In this document: piece by piece, positions 33,006 through 45,138 of the stretch
Layout: each line of letters starts with the position of its first letter
Numbering within the stretch: position 1 is the stretch's first letter
Assembly: GCF_018873765.1 (NCBI RefSeq)
Contig: NC_057918.1
Span: 64,854,871-64,918,870, forward strand
Origin: Telopea speciosissima
Lineage: Eukaryota; Streptophyta; Magnoliopsida; Proteales; Proteaceae
Reading direction: 5' to 3'
Length of the DNA: 64,000 bases
Notes under the pieces: model-generated
Seen by the model: the letters and a program-made list of their open reading frames with translations, nothing else
Databases searched by the model: none
Told to the model about the DNA's origin: nothing
Position numbers and translations under genes: made by a program

Positions 33006-34372
33006 ATGACGACGAAGATGAAGGGCATTCTAAAAGGCCTAAGATATATTTCACAAATATTTGGTATTTTTTTTAAAAATTATCTCAAGTTGATTGCTTA
33101 TTGAGTGTGAAAAATGATGAAATGTAGATGATTAATAATTAAATTGATCTTATTTGATTAAAATGTATGAATAAATTGATTGCAGATAATAATGGTAAAG
33201 AGCAGGAAATGCAGATTGGATATCCCACAGATGTAAAGCATGTTGCTCACATTGGATGGGAAGGTCCATCCGTGGTACATTCACCAACTTGGGTAAGCCA
33301 ATTGTATTATAATAATTTCGTATTTGATTCAACCAATCATCCTTGGAATGCATTTCAAAAAATCATACCAAACATAGTCTGTTTTTGGGTCTTGGGCATC
33401 CACATCCCTCCTTAAAGATCTCAACTCTAAATTGTGATTGAAGAGAATGAATTACATACTTTGAAAGTAATTGAAATTGTATGGCGTACTTTATGAAATT
33501 AAAGTTGCGTTTGGTATGATTTCTTAGAATCTTTGTAATTGTGCAGATGGATGAGTTTAGGCAAGAACCTTTTTCATCGGCGCCATTAAGTATCAATGGA
33601 GATACTAATGAAAGCAACTGCAAAGACGCTTCTTCCAAAGGTTCGTTGCCTTAGTTCTTCTGCTTGCCATGAATGTTAGATCTTCATTTTTTGTCACCTC
33701 TTGTAATTATAGATCTATAAGATTTTTTAATATTAAAAAACTCCTAAATCTGTGAAAATCTTTGCCTCCTACTTTCTCCCAATTCCATTGTCTAGGGATT
33801 TGACCAATTCAAATCAGAAAACTCCAATTCCATTGTCTAGGGTTTCTAATAATAAAAAAAACCCAAATCTGGGGTTTCTGTTAAACAGATGTTTTAGTAA
33901 AACAGAGATCTAACATCTATGGAGCTTGTTTGTAGATTTACATGGGACTGGTGCTGGAATTGATGGATCAACAGATATCCCCTCATTATTGGACTCTCCA
34001 AACAAAGACCAATCGAAGCAAACAAGGCGTCACCAATCCCTCACCACCGTCACCGGCGATGTCAAAGAGAGTTCATCCCGATCATCATCGAGGCGATCTC
34101 AGAACATAGGTCTCAGTATGGATTCATCCTTGCAAGACCAGACAACTGACCCTAAAAAATCCCGTCGTAAGAAAACCAAGGGAATATCAAATGGTGGATC
34201 AACTAGACCTTCTAGATCCAAACCTCAATCTTCTAACACAACTTATACTTCTCCCTTCTCTGATCCTGGGTCTGGTACTGTATGTGATTTGACCAATGGA
34301 ATTTGTCCAACTTCACCATTAAAATCCATGGGAATTCAGGAAGGTGACAAAGGGAATCAAGGAATTTCTTGA
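33006..34372 (+). CDS. ROP-interactive CRIB motif protein (RIC)
   Basis: Four exons are 33006-33063, 33186-33292, 33547-33640 and 33936-34372, with GT-AG introns and matching phases, giving 231 residues. The N-terminus MTTKMKGILKGLRYISQIF is the form usual in RICs. Residues 30-46 form the CRIB motif (IGYPTDVKHVAHIGWEG), followed by SPTWMDEFR. The rest is Ser-, Lys- and Arg-rich and probably disordered (SSRSSSRRSQN, KKSRRKKTKG). RICs bind active, GTP-loaded ROP GTPases and relay them to the cytoskeleton and calcium; they work at the plasma membrane and in the cytosol. I chose 33006 because of the family N-terminus. An upstream spliced ATG at 32571 (exon 32571-32640, acceptor at 32923) is also in frame and would add 51 residues. 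It has an overlapping ATG at 32563 in another frame. Confidence 0.9.
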
Positions 34373-34723
34373 GAAATTATTGGTTTCCATGATTTTATTT
34401 GTAAAGCAGAAAAAAATTTTACTGTAATTTTTTATGAATCCCTATCATGGATTCAAGCCGTCTGTAAACTACATTACTATGCAATTATGCAACACCAAGA
34501 CCTGCAGACTTGATGGTTCCAATTTTCAGACTCATTTGGGGTTTAATCAAGCAAAAGAAATTGAATGAGACAAGAGCTTAAAAGTGTTCAAAGCCATAAA
34601 CTAAACACATCAAACTATAAACATCTGTCACTGCAAAAAACCAAGCCACAAAAATGGAAAGGGTGTAAAGTATAAATTTCAGTATATCTTCCTCTTTATC
34701 TCTTTCTGAGCTAAACTTCTAAT
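34373..34723. other. Shared 3' region between RIC and LRR genes
   Basis: The two stop codons are 351 bases apart and face each other. Both 3' UTRs must lie here and could overlap. Confidence 0.6.
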
Positions 34724-36097
34724 CTATAAACAAAAAGTTAGAAACAACCCTAAGAAGATTATAAGAAGCAGAGAAGAGTTTACTGGTGAAGAACTCTCAG
34801 AGAATGAGAACAGGACAGCATCTGGTTTATTGGGTTTGTTGCAGGATTTCAAGTACCCCAAACTGCTTTTATCTTGAGCTGAACTAAGGTCTCCATCGAT
34901 ACAGAGATTAGGATTTCCAGCTAACTTTAACTTTCCTCTGATTCTAGCTGAAAAATTAGCAGAGAATGGAAGCTTTCCACTCAATTTGTTGTTTTCCAAG
35001 TTCATCTCATGAACAGACTCCAGAAGCCCAAACTCGTCCGGCACTGTTCCTTCAAGCTTGTTCTGATCAAGAACCAGGAAACAAACGTTTCTCAGAAAAA
35101 CTCCCATGGAAGCAGGAATTTTACCAACCAGACCCAACCCTGATAACCCTAACCCCAAAATACCCCCAAGCTTCTCCCAAATTTCAGGTATCTGGCCTCC
35201 TAGTGGGTTCCCACTCAAGTACACTTCTCTCAGGCTTGGCATCTCTGCTAAAAACAGAGGAATTCCAAAGTTACCAAAACGGTTGTAGCTCAAGTCCAAG
35301 AACTCAAGTTCCTGCAAACCCACTAGGCTTTCTGGGATTCCCCCATCAAAATGATTCGAACCCAAATCAAGCTTCACCAGCTCTGTCATCTTCCCGATTG
35401 ATTCTGGGAGATTCCCTTCTAACCCATTGTAACTGAGGTCAAGCACTTTCAGTTTCTTCAAGTTCCCTAAGCTCTGGGGAACTATTCCATGGAAGCAATT
35501 TCTGCTGATTGTAACTTGCTGGAGCTCGAGCAAACCACCAATCTCATCTGGGATTGCTCCAGAAACGCTTGTCCCGCTGAGAATGAACCTCCTGAGACGA
35601 GTTAAGTTGCCGAGATTCCCACTCAGAGTCCCAACCAGAGATGGGTTATCGATGAACACGAGTTCTTCTAACGTAGAACCCAAGGTTGAGAGGAACCAGG
35701 GGAAAGAAACCATGGTTTCTGTGAAACATTGGTAGAAGAAGAGCTTGCGGAGGTAAGTGAAGGAAGAAAGTAAAGGGGAAAGCGTAGAATTAAAACTGCA
35801 AGGTGGGTTTGGAGAGTAATCTGAAACGGAACCGAAGTTGAGTTCTGTGATGTGAGGCGTAACGGTATCGTTCTCGTCGGAGAAATACTCACAGACGATT
35901 CCATGAGGAGCTGAGACACAGAAATCATCAGGGAAGAGAGATCGCCAATCGATGTCCGAGTTGATCGCTTCCAATACTTGATATACCGATTCCTGCTCGT
36001 CGTAGTAGTGAGAAGTGGAAGAGGTAGAGTGTGCAGAGATGAAACAAAAGACAAGAAGAAGGCAGAGACGGGCTATAGAACAGTGTGAAGAAGCCAT
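34724..36097 (-). CDS. Secreted or anchored leucine-rich-repeat protein
   Basis: A single exon of 457 residues. A signal peptide covers about residues 1-24 (SIARLCLLLVFCFISAHS). A Cys-containing N-terminal cap follows (DDFCVSAPHGIVCEYFSD), then about nine to ten plant-type LRRs, for example LKVLDLSYNGLEGNLPESIG and LEFLDLSYNRFG. A C-terminal Cys pair region (NPNLCIDG, LKSCNK) leads into a hydrophobic end (SSLLLIIFLGLFLTFCL). There is no kinase domain. The tail after a Ser-rich stretch fits a GPI-anchor signal or a single membrane span. It resembles the receptor-like and Piriformospora indica-insensitive-2-like LRR families, which act at the cell surface in signalling or development. A direct ligand is not known. 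The start is the only ATG that gives the signal peptide. Two G-boxes lie 130-160 bp upstream. Confidence 0.9.
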   Translation of the reverse strand: MASSHCSIARLCLLLVFCFISAHSTSSTSHYYDEQESVYQVLEAINSDIDWRSLFPDDFCVSAPHGIVCEYFSDENDTVTPHITELNFGSVSDYSPNPPCSFNSTLSPLLSSFTYLRKLFFYQCFTETMVSFPWFLSTLGSTLEELVFIDNPSLVGTLSGNLGNLTRLRRFILSGTSVSGAIPDEIGGLLELQQVTISRNCFHGIVPQSLGNLKKLKVLDLSYNGLEGNLPESIGKMTELVKLDLGSNHFDGGIPESLVGLQELEFLDLSYNRFGNFGIPLFLAEMPSLREVYLSGNPLGGQIPEIWEKLGGILGLGLSGLGLVGKIPASMGVFLRNVCFLVLDQNKLEGTVPDEFGLLESVHEMNLENNKLSGKLPFSANFSARIRGKLKLAGNPNLCIDGDLSSAQDKSSLGYLKSCNKPNKPDAVLFSFSESSSPVNSSLLLIIFLGLFLTFCL

Positions 36098-36229
36098 TAC
36101 TGCAACTGAGAGTGAAAGACGAAAAGAAAAGGAGAAGAAGAAACAACGTGGGTCGGAGTTCGGAGTTGGTGCTTTTAAGCTTGAAACTCAAGACTCTAGA
36201 TAGAGAAAGTTATGTGATAGCGAGATCAC

Positions 36230-36253
36230 GACACGTGTCCATTCCATCACGTG
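36230..36253. promoter_or_regulatory. Two G-box/ABRE-like sites upstream of the LRR gene
   Basis: The palindrome GACACGTGTC at 36230-36239 and a second CACGTG at 36248-36253. Sites of this type bind bZIP and bHLH factors and are common in light- and ABA-responsive plant promoters. Role here is inferred. Confidence 0.5.
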
Positions 36254-37041
36254 GTCACCCATAACCCTGATGGTTGATCTTCTTTTTTGAAAGTTTCTTC
36301 TCTTTGAGATGGTAGGGTGAAGAATGACTAAAATGGCCGTACGTTTAGATGAAAAGGTCGGTATAGGGTAGGGGTAGTTTTGTCATTTAAGATAGTGAAG
36401 AGTGGTGATTCTAAAAGCTGAAACCAGAGAAGGTACCTACATTATTGGGTCAATTTTCCATATTCCATCATTGATTTTGGGTGGGAGAGGAGAAATCATT
36501 GATTAATAATCTAATAATGGCTAAGGGAATAGATTTACGGATTTACCCCTACAAAGCAAAAGAGAGCACAGAAAATTCTCTTACCGGGAACGGTTGAACC
36601 GCAGAGGAAGAAGACATAAGAAAGTACTTTGGCAAAAAGCCTAAAAAAAGCGAAAGCGAAAGCGAAAGGTGAGGAACTAAAATTAGTTTGGGCTTATCAA
36701 CTTTGTTTTTCTGAGTAGAGAGTGTCTCATGTCTCAACTTCTCAATCTCATCAGAAGAAGAAAAAGAGAAAAAGAAGAATCAGAATTAAAGTGTTCTGAA
36801 GGCGTTGGTGGGACCATACTGCAACAACAGTCGGGAGGAAGCAGAATGTTCCGCAGAGGTGGTTGGTGGGTCCAACACGGCATCGTTTTCGCAAAAATGG
36901 TGGCGGCCGTGACTCTTTCTCAACGCCGGCGCGTTTGTCACGATTCACGAGCAAAGGAAGTGTACTGTCTCATATGATTTTGGGTAAAAATGTAAAATGA
37001 AGCAGCGCCTATCCCTCTTCCACCTTGTAAACTCACAATCT
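36254..37041. other. No gene recognised
   Basis: Open frames at 36729-36977 (+) and 36751-36954 (-) are short and show no domain. They are treated as chance. Confidence 0.4.
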
Positions 37042-37257
37042 CATGGTTCTAAGTATCGGTCTAGCTAGTCATCGATATCGATATCATATTGATAGCACGG
37101 TATGAATAAGGGGTAAAATGGTTAGAAAACTCATTATTTAAAGAATTTCAAAGGTACTTTTGTTCAATACGGTTGATCTAGGCTGATACCATATTGGTAT
37201 CATATCGATTTTGGGTGTCATTGATACCAGTTTTCGATACCGTGCACTAAAACCATG
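37042..37257. repeat. GATACCG-rich non-autonomous repeat, copy 2
   Basis: The ends CATGGTTCTAAGTATCGGT and CCGTGCACTAAAACCATG form an imperfect inverted pair. The inside carries GGGGTAAAATGG. Same family as 37331-37598 and 13917-14105. Confidence 0.6.
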
Positions 37258-37330
37258 CACACATTAAACCCACCACCTAATGATTTGAACCCTAATCATT
37301 CATTAATTTAACTTGTTATTGGCTATCAAT

Positions 37331-37598
37331 ATAGTTCTAAGTATCGGTATCGGATTGCCAGTATCGGGCGATCCGTACCAGTTTTGCACCTTGCTTGTAT
37401 CGGGTGATCTATACCATGTTGATATCATATTGGTGACACAGTACGGACAAGGGGTAAAATGGTCAAAAAAATCTATTCTTAATGGAGGATCAAGGGCAAA
37501 ATTGTCTAATATGATCGATCCTTGCCGATACCAATCCGATACCGTATAGGTTTCTGAGTTGATCGATATCCATTCTGATATCGTGCACTAATACCATG
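37331..37598. repeat. GATACCG-rich non-autonomous repeat, copy 3
   Basis: It starts AGTTCTAAGTATCGGTATCG and ends ATCGTGCACTAATACCATG, in the same orientation as copy 2, with the shared internal GGGGTAAAATGGTC. Confidence 0.6.
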
Positions 37599-38155
37599 GC
37601 TATCAAGGTTAAGTCGAAAGTCAGTCACCTCCTTCCTTGTTCTCTTCTTCTTCTTCTTTGAGAAAGGCCACCACTCTCAACCACCCCACCCTCTCTGGCA
37701 CCAATCCCGCCCCAACCCCTGTTCTTCCCGGCTATTACAAGTCTCTCTCTTCCATCTCCAGCGTTACAAATATAACCCTCTGCCCCACACCCTAATAGCT
37801 ATCCTCTCGTCTCCACCATCAAAGGTGGACTCTCTTGTGGGCGTATCTCCATGGGGTTGCAGGCAGAAGCTCGATTGAGGCAGCGGGAGCATCTAGAGGC
37901 GTTTTGCGCCACAACCCATAAATTTTCAAGGGCTTCCTAGTAGAAAATATGGACATAACTGCGAGATTTCAAATATATATCACTTGGTAATTGTAGATTC
38001 CGTCTATCTGGATCCGACAAGCGAAATCAAACAAACTTGGACCCCACGAGATAAAGACGATGATGTTAAAATGTATTGTATATGTTTACCAAAAAATCAA
38101 AGTAATGTATTTTCTCTTAGGTTTTTTTTTTTTTTTGTTTTTTGATAAAGTCCCT
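37599..38155. other. No gene recognised; possible gene scrap
   Basis: At about 37650-37790 a plus frame reads TLNHPTLSGT, then APTPVLPGYYKSLSSISS, with stops after it. It looks gene-like in composition, but I cannot identify it, and no splice sites tie it to a gene. Confidence 0.3.
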
Positions 38156-38157
38156 TA

Positions 38158-38447
38158 GGCTTTGTTTGGTAGTTAAGAAAAAAGATTCAAAAAAATTTGA
38201 ATTTGAGGAGAGAAAGAGAAATATATATAAATCAATCATTGTATCATCATAATTTTCTCATTGTGTTTTTTTTTTCTTTTCTTAGCATCCTAGCGTAGCG
38301 TTAAGCTATGATTGGAAGTCAAGAAAAGGAAAAAAACAAAAACATAATAAGACAAAAAATATGATACACAATCATTGATTTATATGTCTCTCTCTCCTCA
38401 AATTCAAAATTTAAAAATTTTTTTTTTCTTAACTTTCAAACATAGCC
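38158..38447. mobile_element. MITE with long inverted repeats, 290 bp
   Basis: Arms of about 90 bases share GTTAAGAAAAAA, TTGAATTTGAGGAGAGA and ATATAAATCAAT. The outer ends are GGCTTTGTTTGG and CATAGCC, both flanked by TA. The superfamily is uncertain. Confidence 0.65.
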
Positions 38448-38524
38448 TAATGAAAACACATCGCTTTGTTTTTTTTTGTGATAAACAAATACAACACATT
38501 TTAACATCATTGATTTTTTGTTGA

Positions 38525-38687
38525 GGGCGGACCTATCCAATAGAAAGGTTGCTCTATTACAATCTAGTGGTCACGGATTTGAATTGAGGTAGTCTTTCTA
38601 CGAAGTGAGGGTAAGGTTGCGTATAAAATGACCCTCCCCAGACCTCATAGTGGCCAGAGCCTCATACATTGGGTACACCATATTTTT
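38525..38687 (+). mobile_element. Au-type SINE, copy 3
   Basis: GGGCGGACCTATCCAATAG head, GTAAGGTTGCGTATAAAATG and GACCCTCCCCAGACC middle, and GAGCCTCATACATTGGGT end match the Au SINE plan. The A and B boxes have drifted. Confidence 0.7.
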
Positions 38688-39272
38688 TGACTTATTCTAT
38701 TAAGTGGGGTATTTTGGTCTTATTACATTTTTAAATTTTTTGCCAAGATCATATGCTGAATAGCTTTATTTCTATTTGGAAGCAAATTGGTGAAGAAATT
38801 TTAATTTTTACTTTTTTTTACCCTTGAAGTATATCATATTAATTTTTTTAAATGACGACAAAAACTTATCATTTTTTATACTACTCAATAATAGTGTAAG
38901 TATTGTTTTGAGTAAGCGGAATTGGGGATAGAATCAGCCTCCACCAATTTTGATTCTAGTTCTCTTGGAATTGTTTAGAATCGACCTCAACTTTAGAAAA
39001 GCATGATTTTTTGTAGCAATAATTGGCAAGAATCGGATCCACCCGAATCCAATCTTGTTCGATCAAAATTGGATTGCCGACTCTTTTCTTTCTTTCTTTC
39101 TTATTTTTTCCTCTCCCAATCGTAGAACTGGGCATGCAAGACAATGGGTTTTTTTTCAGAAAATTGTCTAAGGCTGCATTGGTTCACATTCTAGGTACAT
39201 AATGCATTCCAAGAAGTCATACCAAGCACAACCTTCGCCTCCCATCTATAATCTTAAACATTTGGATCCATT
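38688..39272. other. No gene recognised
   Basis: AT-rich intergenic sequence. A minus open frame at 38956-39144 has no domain. Confidence 0.35.
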
Positions 39273-39400
39273 ATTTATTTAATGTATATTTGTCATCTGA
39301 TCATCTGAACCTACTATTTATTTAACGTATATTTGTCATCTGATCATCTGGACCTACTATTTATTTAATGTATATTTGTATTCTAATCTTCTCAACCTCA
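39273..39400. repeat. Tandem repeat, 43-bp unit, about 3 copies
   Basis: ATTTATTTAA(T/C)GTATATTTG and the following segment recur at 39273, 39316 and 39359. The third copy is partly changed. Confidence 0.85.
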
Positions 39401-39811
39401 ACATTTGATGTGTTACGTTGAATCCGTCTTGGGCATGGAGAAATATTTTGGTAAGGTGCAAGTTCTAAAAGCTGGTCTTATTTGACAAGTCGGAATGGGA
39501 GAGCGAATTAACATATGGAGCGACAATTGGATTCCACATACACCTGGTTTCAAAGCCCGATATCCAACTCTTGAGTGTTCGCTCACAATGGCATGTGATC
39601 TGATTGACTAGGAGAACCGATGATGGAATAAAGTATTGATGGATTGCTATTTCCATCCAACTGGTCAGGCGGCTATTTATCAAATTCAGTTGAGCTTATT
39701 TTACTCTAGAGACAGTCAGGTTTGGGGTGGCTCAAAGCAAGGGGTGTTTCTCAGTTAAAAGTGCCTATCACCTCTTATGCAATCAACAACTGAGAAATCA
39801 GAAGCAACTAC

Positions 39812-40331
39812 TGTTAGATTAAATTGATCCGAATAGGGACAAAAGCCAAAAGCCAGGATCTCCATAGGGCGTTCAAGAACACAATCAAATAAATAATAGA
39901 AAATAGGGATAGAACCACTGACCTTGTTTCGCATCCATAGTGATGATGATTGCAGCGGAAAATAAAGAACAAAGATCTAGGTGCTTTCCCTCTATTCCCA
40001 AAGTAACTGGCCTAATGAGAATACCGAATGCGCAGGGACGACGAACACTTTATATCTCCCTCTCTTTCAAGAATGCACTCCTCAATAGTAATTGAGAATA
40101 ATAAGTTGTAATGGGTAGAGGGGGGACCTAGCTCTCCTTATATAGTAATCCCTATAAGGTCTGACTCATCACAGTCCCAATAGGAATCTATCTGGCCCAC
40201 ACTAAGCCAGTCCACATTAGACTTCTAATATAACTTAATGACCCCACTTTATTAGACCAAAACCCTAATTAGCCTGGTTTAGGGATTTAATTATGTCCAT
40301 ATAGAGTTTTATTAGAACTAAAATTCTAACA
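39812..40331 (-). repeat. 3' LTR of the copia element
   Basis: The LTR is 520 bp, about 98% identical by eye to 46410-46929. Confidence 0.95.
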
Positions 40332-40344
40332 TTCTCCCACTTGG
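40332..40344 (-). promoter_or_regulatory. Polypurine tract of the copia element
   Basis: On the minus strand it reads CCAAGTGGGAGAA, next to the 3' LTR. Confidence 0.75.
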
Positions 40345-41039
40345 ACTTACATTAAATTCCTTATTTTTAAAAGGATTTAAAAACAGTTTTGACCAAAACA
40401 AATCACAGGCTAACAACTCTTTAAGAAAACTTTATGTACACAATTTTTAAAATAAATTGGTCTAGAGGTCATATTAGAAAGTCAATCCTATCCCATAGAG
40501 TTTTAGACACCGAATCATGGCGGTAACTGCATCTATGATCAAGCGACACAGAGCCTTCCATGGTCACAGAGCCCTCAACTCTACTAACATGGATACAATG
40601 TGGTAGTGTGGCAACGAGATAATACTCACGTAGTGATTCCTTATGTATTATTCGTTTATCAGTCCAAAATTTCTCTTCTTTAAGTGGCACAGGCTCACTA
40701 GAGAAATAAACTTTGTGATTCTAACGAATCGTATGTCTCATCGTAAATAACTCGAGTTATACTTTATGTGTTACAAGACATACCTTTAGGCTAATAACTT
40801 AATGCCCCACCTTGCTTAAGGTTAACACATTCCTTAAGACTTTAAAATCGAAATATATACATCATGTCAATAAATAAAACACTCATGTGTTTAAAAGAAA
40901 CTCGCATGCAATGACACCGATATATATATAAATCAAAGTTTACCATAAGGTAAAAATACGATGAAAAGAAACTTTAAATTACAATGAAGCAAAATAAAAC
41001 AAACTCCCACTAACCAACCACATCCCATGATGCAACTAA

Positions 41040-44000
41040 GCCCATGCCCATGACATGTCTCTCAAAAACACAAGGGCGAAGACCTTTGGTTAGGGGATCT
41101 GCAACCATATCATCTCGTACTAATATGCTCCACCGTAATGTCACCTTCCTTTACTCTCTCCTTTATGGTCAAATACTTGACCTCCATGTGTTTAGACCCT
41201 CTAAGTCCTTTATTGTTGTTTATAACCAACACACAGAGAGTTTATCACAAAGATATCCGGATGGGTCTATCCACAAAATCTACAATAGTCAACTCCTTTG
41301 TGAGATTTTACGAGCCAAATAGCACGAGTAGCAGCCCCATAGCATGCTACAAACTCTGCCTGCATAGTCGAAGTGGTCACCAATGTCGCTTTTACTCTTC
41401 CATGATCTCGCCCCTCCGCCATCAAGAAAACATAACCTAATGTGGATTTCTGTCATCCTCACAATCAAGAAAGTCGAGTCAGTATACCCCACTAGCTTGA
41501 GTTCAGGAACGTGTCTGTAAGTCGCATATAATCTCTTGTCCCCTTCAAGTACCTCAATACTTTCTTGGTAGCAACTCAGTGACCAAGACCAGGATCTCGA
41601 CGATACCGCCAAGAAGTCCCGTCACAAAAGCAATATCCGCCGTGCATGCACTGAGCATACATGATACTACCAAGTGCGCTAGCATAAGGCACCTTCTTCA
41701 TTTCATCCCTCTCACTTTATTTTTGCATGTGTAGAACTCAGTTTGTCACCCTTGAGAATAGGAACATTCCCAGGTTTGCAATCCAGCATACTGAACCTCT
41801 CCAGAACACAATCAACATAAGCCCTCTGAGAAAGACTTAATAAACGGTGAGAACGATCCCTATGGATCTCAATCCCAAGAACAAAAGAGGCCTCACCAAG
41901 GTCCTTCATGTCAAATTCCCTAGATAAAAGTTGCTTTGTATTATGCAACATCCCTAGGTCACTGCTTGCAAGCAGGATGTCATCCACATACAGAATGAGA
42001 AAACAGAATTTGCTCCCACTGACCTTGTGATATATACACTGATCCACTTTGTTTTCCATAAAACCAAACGAAGTCACAACACTGTCAAATTTCAGATACC
42101 ACTGCCTAGAAGCTTGTTTGAGACCGTAGATAGACTTCTTGAGTCTACACACAAGATGATCTGAATCATCCACTGCAAAACCCTCAGGCTGAACCATATA
42201 TACTTCCTCATCAAAATTGCCATTGAGAAAGGCGGTTTTAACATCCATCTGATGCAGCTCCATATCAAAATGAGCTACCAATGCCATGATCACCCTGAAG
42301 GAATCCTTCGAGGAGACTGGAGAAAAGGTCCCATTGTAGTCTACTCCCTCTCTCTGAGTAAATCCCTTGGCTACCAGTTTGGCTTTAAACCTCTCAACTT
42401 TTCCTTTGGAATCTCTTTTGGTTTTATACACCCATTTGCAACCAATGGGCTTACAACCTTTAGGTAAATCAACAAGCTCCCAAACATCATTATGTTTCAT
42501 CGATTGCATTTCATCTCTCATCGCATCTATCCACAAATCTGACTGAGGACTAGAAACAACGCCTGAATAAGTAACTGGATCGACCACACAACCAATGTCA
42601 TAGTCATGTTCTCCCAAATAGACCTCATAGATAGGTGATATAGCTGACCTTCTCTCCCTGGTGGATCTCCGTAATGGTGCCACTACTGCCTCAACCTGAA
42701 TCTAAGGAATCTCAGCTGGAACTGTATCAATGATAGGATCCTCAACCGCATCTTGAATAAGAGGAATCTCATCAGGTGCTACATGAATGTCGGGGACGGT
42801 ATCAATATCGGCTCCGAACTCCGAGTGTAACCAATGGCACAATATGCCCCACATCGATCGAATAGGTAGAAGAATAGGTACCGATGTACCAACCATGTGA
42901 CTATCTTGAACATCGAGAACAGTCATTCTTTTCGCCACATCAAATTCCGAAACTTTGCTGTCTGTGACTCCACAATCCTAGTGCCTCCGCAGGGATTATA
43001 AAATTTATATCCCTTCGAATGATCTGGGTAGCTGACAAAGTAGCAACGAGTAGTCTTGGGATCCAACTTGTTTAAAGTCGGATTATACAACTTCACTTCT
43101 GCAGGGCACCCCCAAACTCTAAGATGGTTTAAACTGGGTTTACGACCGGTCCACAACTCAAAAGGTGTAAGAGGAGCGGCTTTAGTAGGTACACGGTTAA
43201 GGATGTAAAGAGCATTTTTCAAGGCTTCACCCCATAAGAACTTAGGTAAATTTGTCGTACTAACCATACTCCTTACCATGTCCATAAGGGTACGGTTACG
43301 CCTTTCGGCGACCCCATTTTGTTCAGGACTTTCTGGCATAGTAAATTGACTAACTATTCCAGAGTCCTCAAGGTATTTGGCAAACGAGCCCTTAAGCTGT
43401 CCAGCATCAGCATGTCTGCCATAATACTCACCCCCACGATCAGATCTAACAATTTTAATAACTTTTCCTAACTTTTTCTCAACTTCAGTCCTAAAAATCT
43501 TAAACTTGTCAAGAGATTCAGACTTTTCTTTAATTAAGTACAGATATCCATATCGGGAATAGTCGTCTGTAAAAGTGATGAAATAAAATTTTTTACACAA
43601 TGTGGCTGAATAGGGACCACTGATGTTAGTGTGAATGACCTCTAACAGGTCAGAACTACGGACTGCAGTTTTCTTCTTTATTTTGGTCATCTTTCCCTTA
43701 CAACAGTCTACACAAGTTTCTAGATCACTTTCGAGAGTAGGCAGGATGTCAGACTTTATCAGCCTTTCCACTCTTACCTTAGAAATATGACCTAGCCTCT
43801 TATGTCACAATGCGAAAGACCGTTCTTTAGGTAAGGGTCTTTTAGAAACAACACTTTCAACATTACAGGAGACGTAGATATCAGTGGGAGACAAACACAA
43901 TCTGTACAATCCGTTGGACATAAAGCAGGAACCAACTTTAGTTGAATTAAAAAATAAATTAACCATAGTATTCTTTATTTCAAAATAGAAACCACTAATG

Positions 44001-44230
44001 TCCAAAACTGAAACCGAAATTAAATTCCGCCTAAAGGACGGTACATAAAAAGTGTTCTTTAAAGTCAATTTAAAACCAGAATCTAATAATAAAATGACAT
44101 CTCCCACGAACTCTACGTCAGAATGTCCATCATTTCCTACGACCAGCCTTGATTCATCCTTGTTTGGCCTCCTCCGGTTTATGAACCCCTGTATGGTAAA
44201 AGCAACATGGTTAGTTACACCGCTATCTAG
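41040..44230 (-). pseudogene. pol of the copia element
   Basis: Protease: WWLDSGVTNHVAF, near 44240. A TGA at 43805-43807 sits where the integrase finger HKRLGHIS begins (W to stop). Integrase core is at 42923-43771 ([10 protein letters not shown] finger end, [26 protein letters not shown]), with a shift near 42930 and a TAG before RT at 42699-42701. RT is intact over 41712-42683 (WVYKTKRDSKGKVERFKAKL, MDVKTAFLNGNFDEEVYM, LYVDDILLASSD). The RNase H end at about 41040-41710 is full of stops (a QAEFVACYGAA-like piece is visible near 41300-41350). Confidence 0.9.
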
Positions 44231-45138
44231 CCACCAAGAACTGGATGGGGCTTCTGATAGATTGGATTCACAAACAAAAGCCAAAGAATCATTACCTGAT
44301 GGCTGCTTGGGCTTGATAACCAAGCCTTGTATTTGTCGCAGTCCTTCTCCATGTGACCCTTCTTCTTGCAAAAGAAGCAGCAATCACTCTCTTTCTTCAA
44401 AGAGTCTTTCTTGGGTCCCAAATTGTTAGTCTGATCGGACTGTTTATTGGCAGACTTATGAGTATGGTTTTTAGACTTTTTACTCTTACGGGCTTTGGAA
44501 GTAAACAGGTTAGTAGGCTTTTTCTCTTTCTTCAGTTTCTCTTCCTCAGACACAACCCTAGAAATTAGGTCATTAATGCTCCAGACTCCATCTTGGGAAA
44601 TGTAGTTGGTTTTTATGATGCCAAATTCAGAAGGTAGGGTATTTAAGGCTTGATGGACAATTAGGGCATCTGGAAGAGGAATGTCTAAGGCTTTGAGTTT
44701 AGTTTGGTAATCAACCATCCTAATAATGTAATCCCTAACACCCCCAGAACCATCATACTCCATATTAAATAACCCTTGCAGAAGTGTCCCAATCTCAGCA
44801 TTCGATGAAACTTTGTATCTCTTGAAAATTGCATCTAGCAATTCCCTGGCAGTACATTTCTCAGGCAGACCACTTTTTAGGTGTTCCGGTATCGACCTCT
44901 TTATGGGCAGTATACTGAGTCGATTACTCTTTTGCCATGCAGCATGCACAGACTTTTCATCCTCAGTACTATCAGCAGTTAGTTCCATTGGTGTATCCAT
45001 AACAAGAGACGTGTGCACATCTGCCATTTCCATAGCAAACATAATGTCCTCTTTCCACTTCTTAAAGTTTGACCCAGTGAGGAGCTCAATAGTAATCATG
45101 TTATTATTGACAGAGAAGATGACTGAAAATTTAAACAA
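44227..45138 (-). pseudogene. gag of the copia element
   Basis: A 303-residue open frame. A UBN2-type gag begins near LLTGSNFKKWKEDIMFAME, continues through YKVSSNAEIGTLLQGLFNME, and carries a CCHC knuckle CCFFCKKKGHMEKDC near residue 250. It then runs off the pol frame: protease coding lies in another frame that overlaps its 3' end (43805-44383), so a frameshift lies near 44230-44380. Confidence 0.88.

Noticed and set aside
34966-35436. A 156-residue + open frame
   Set aside because: Antisense shadow of the LRR gene.
36729-36977. A + open frame starting MSQLLNLIRRRKREK
   Set aside because: Short, no splice or domain support, and no counterpart known to me.
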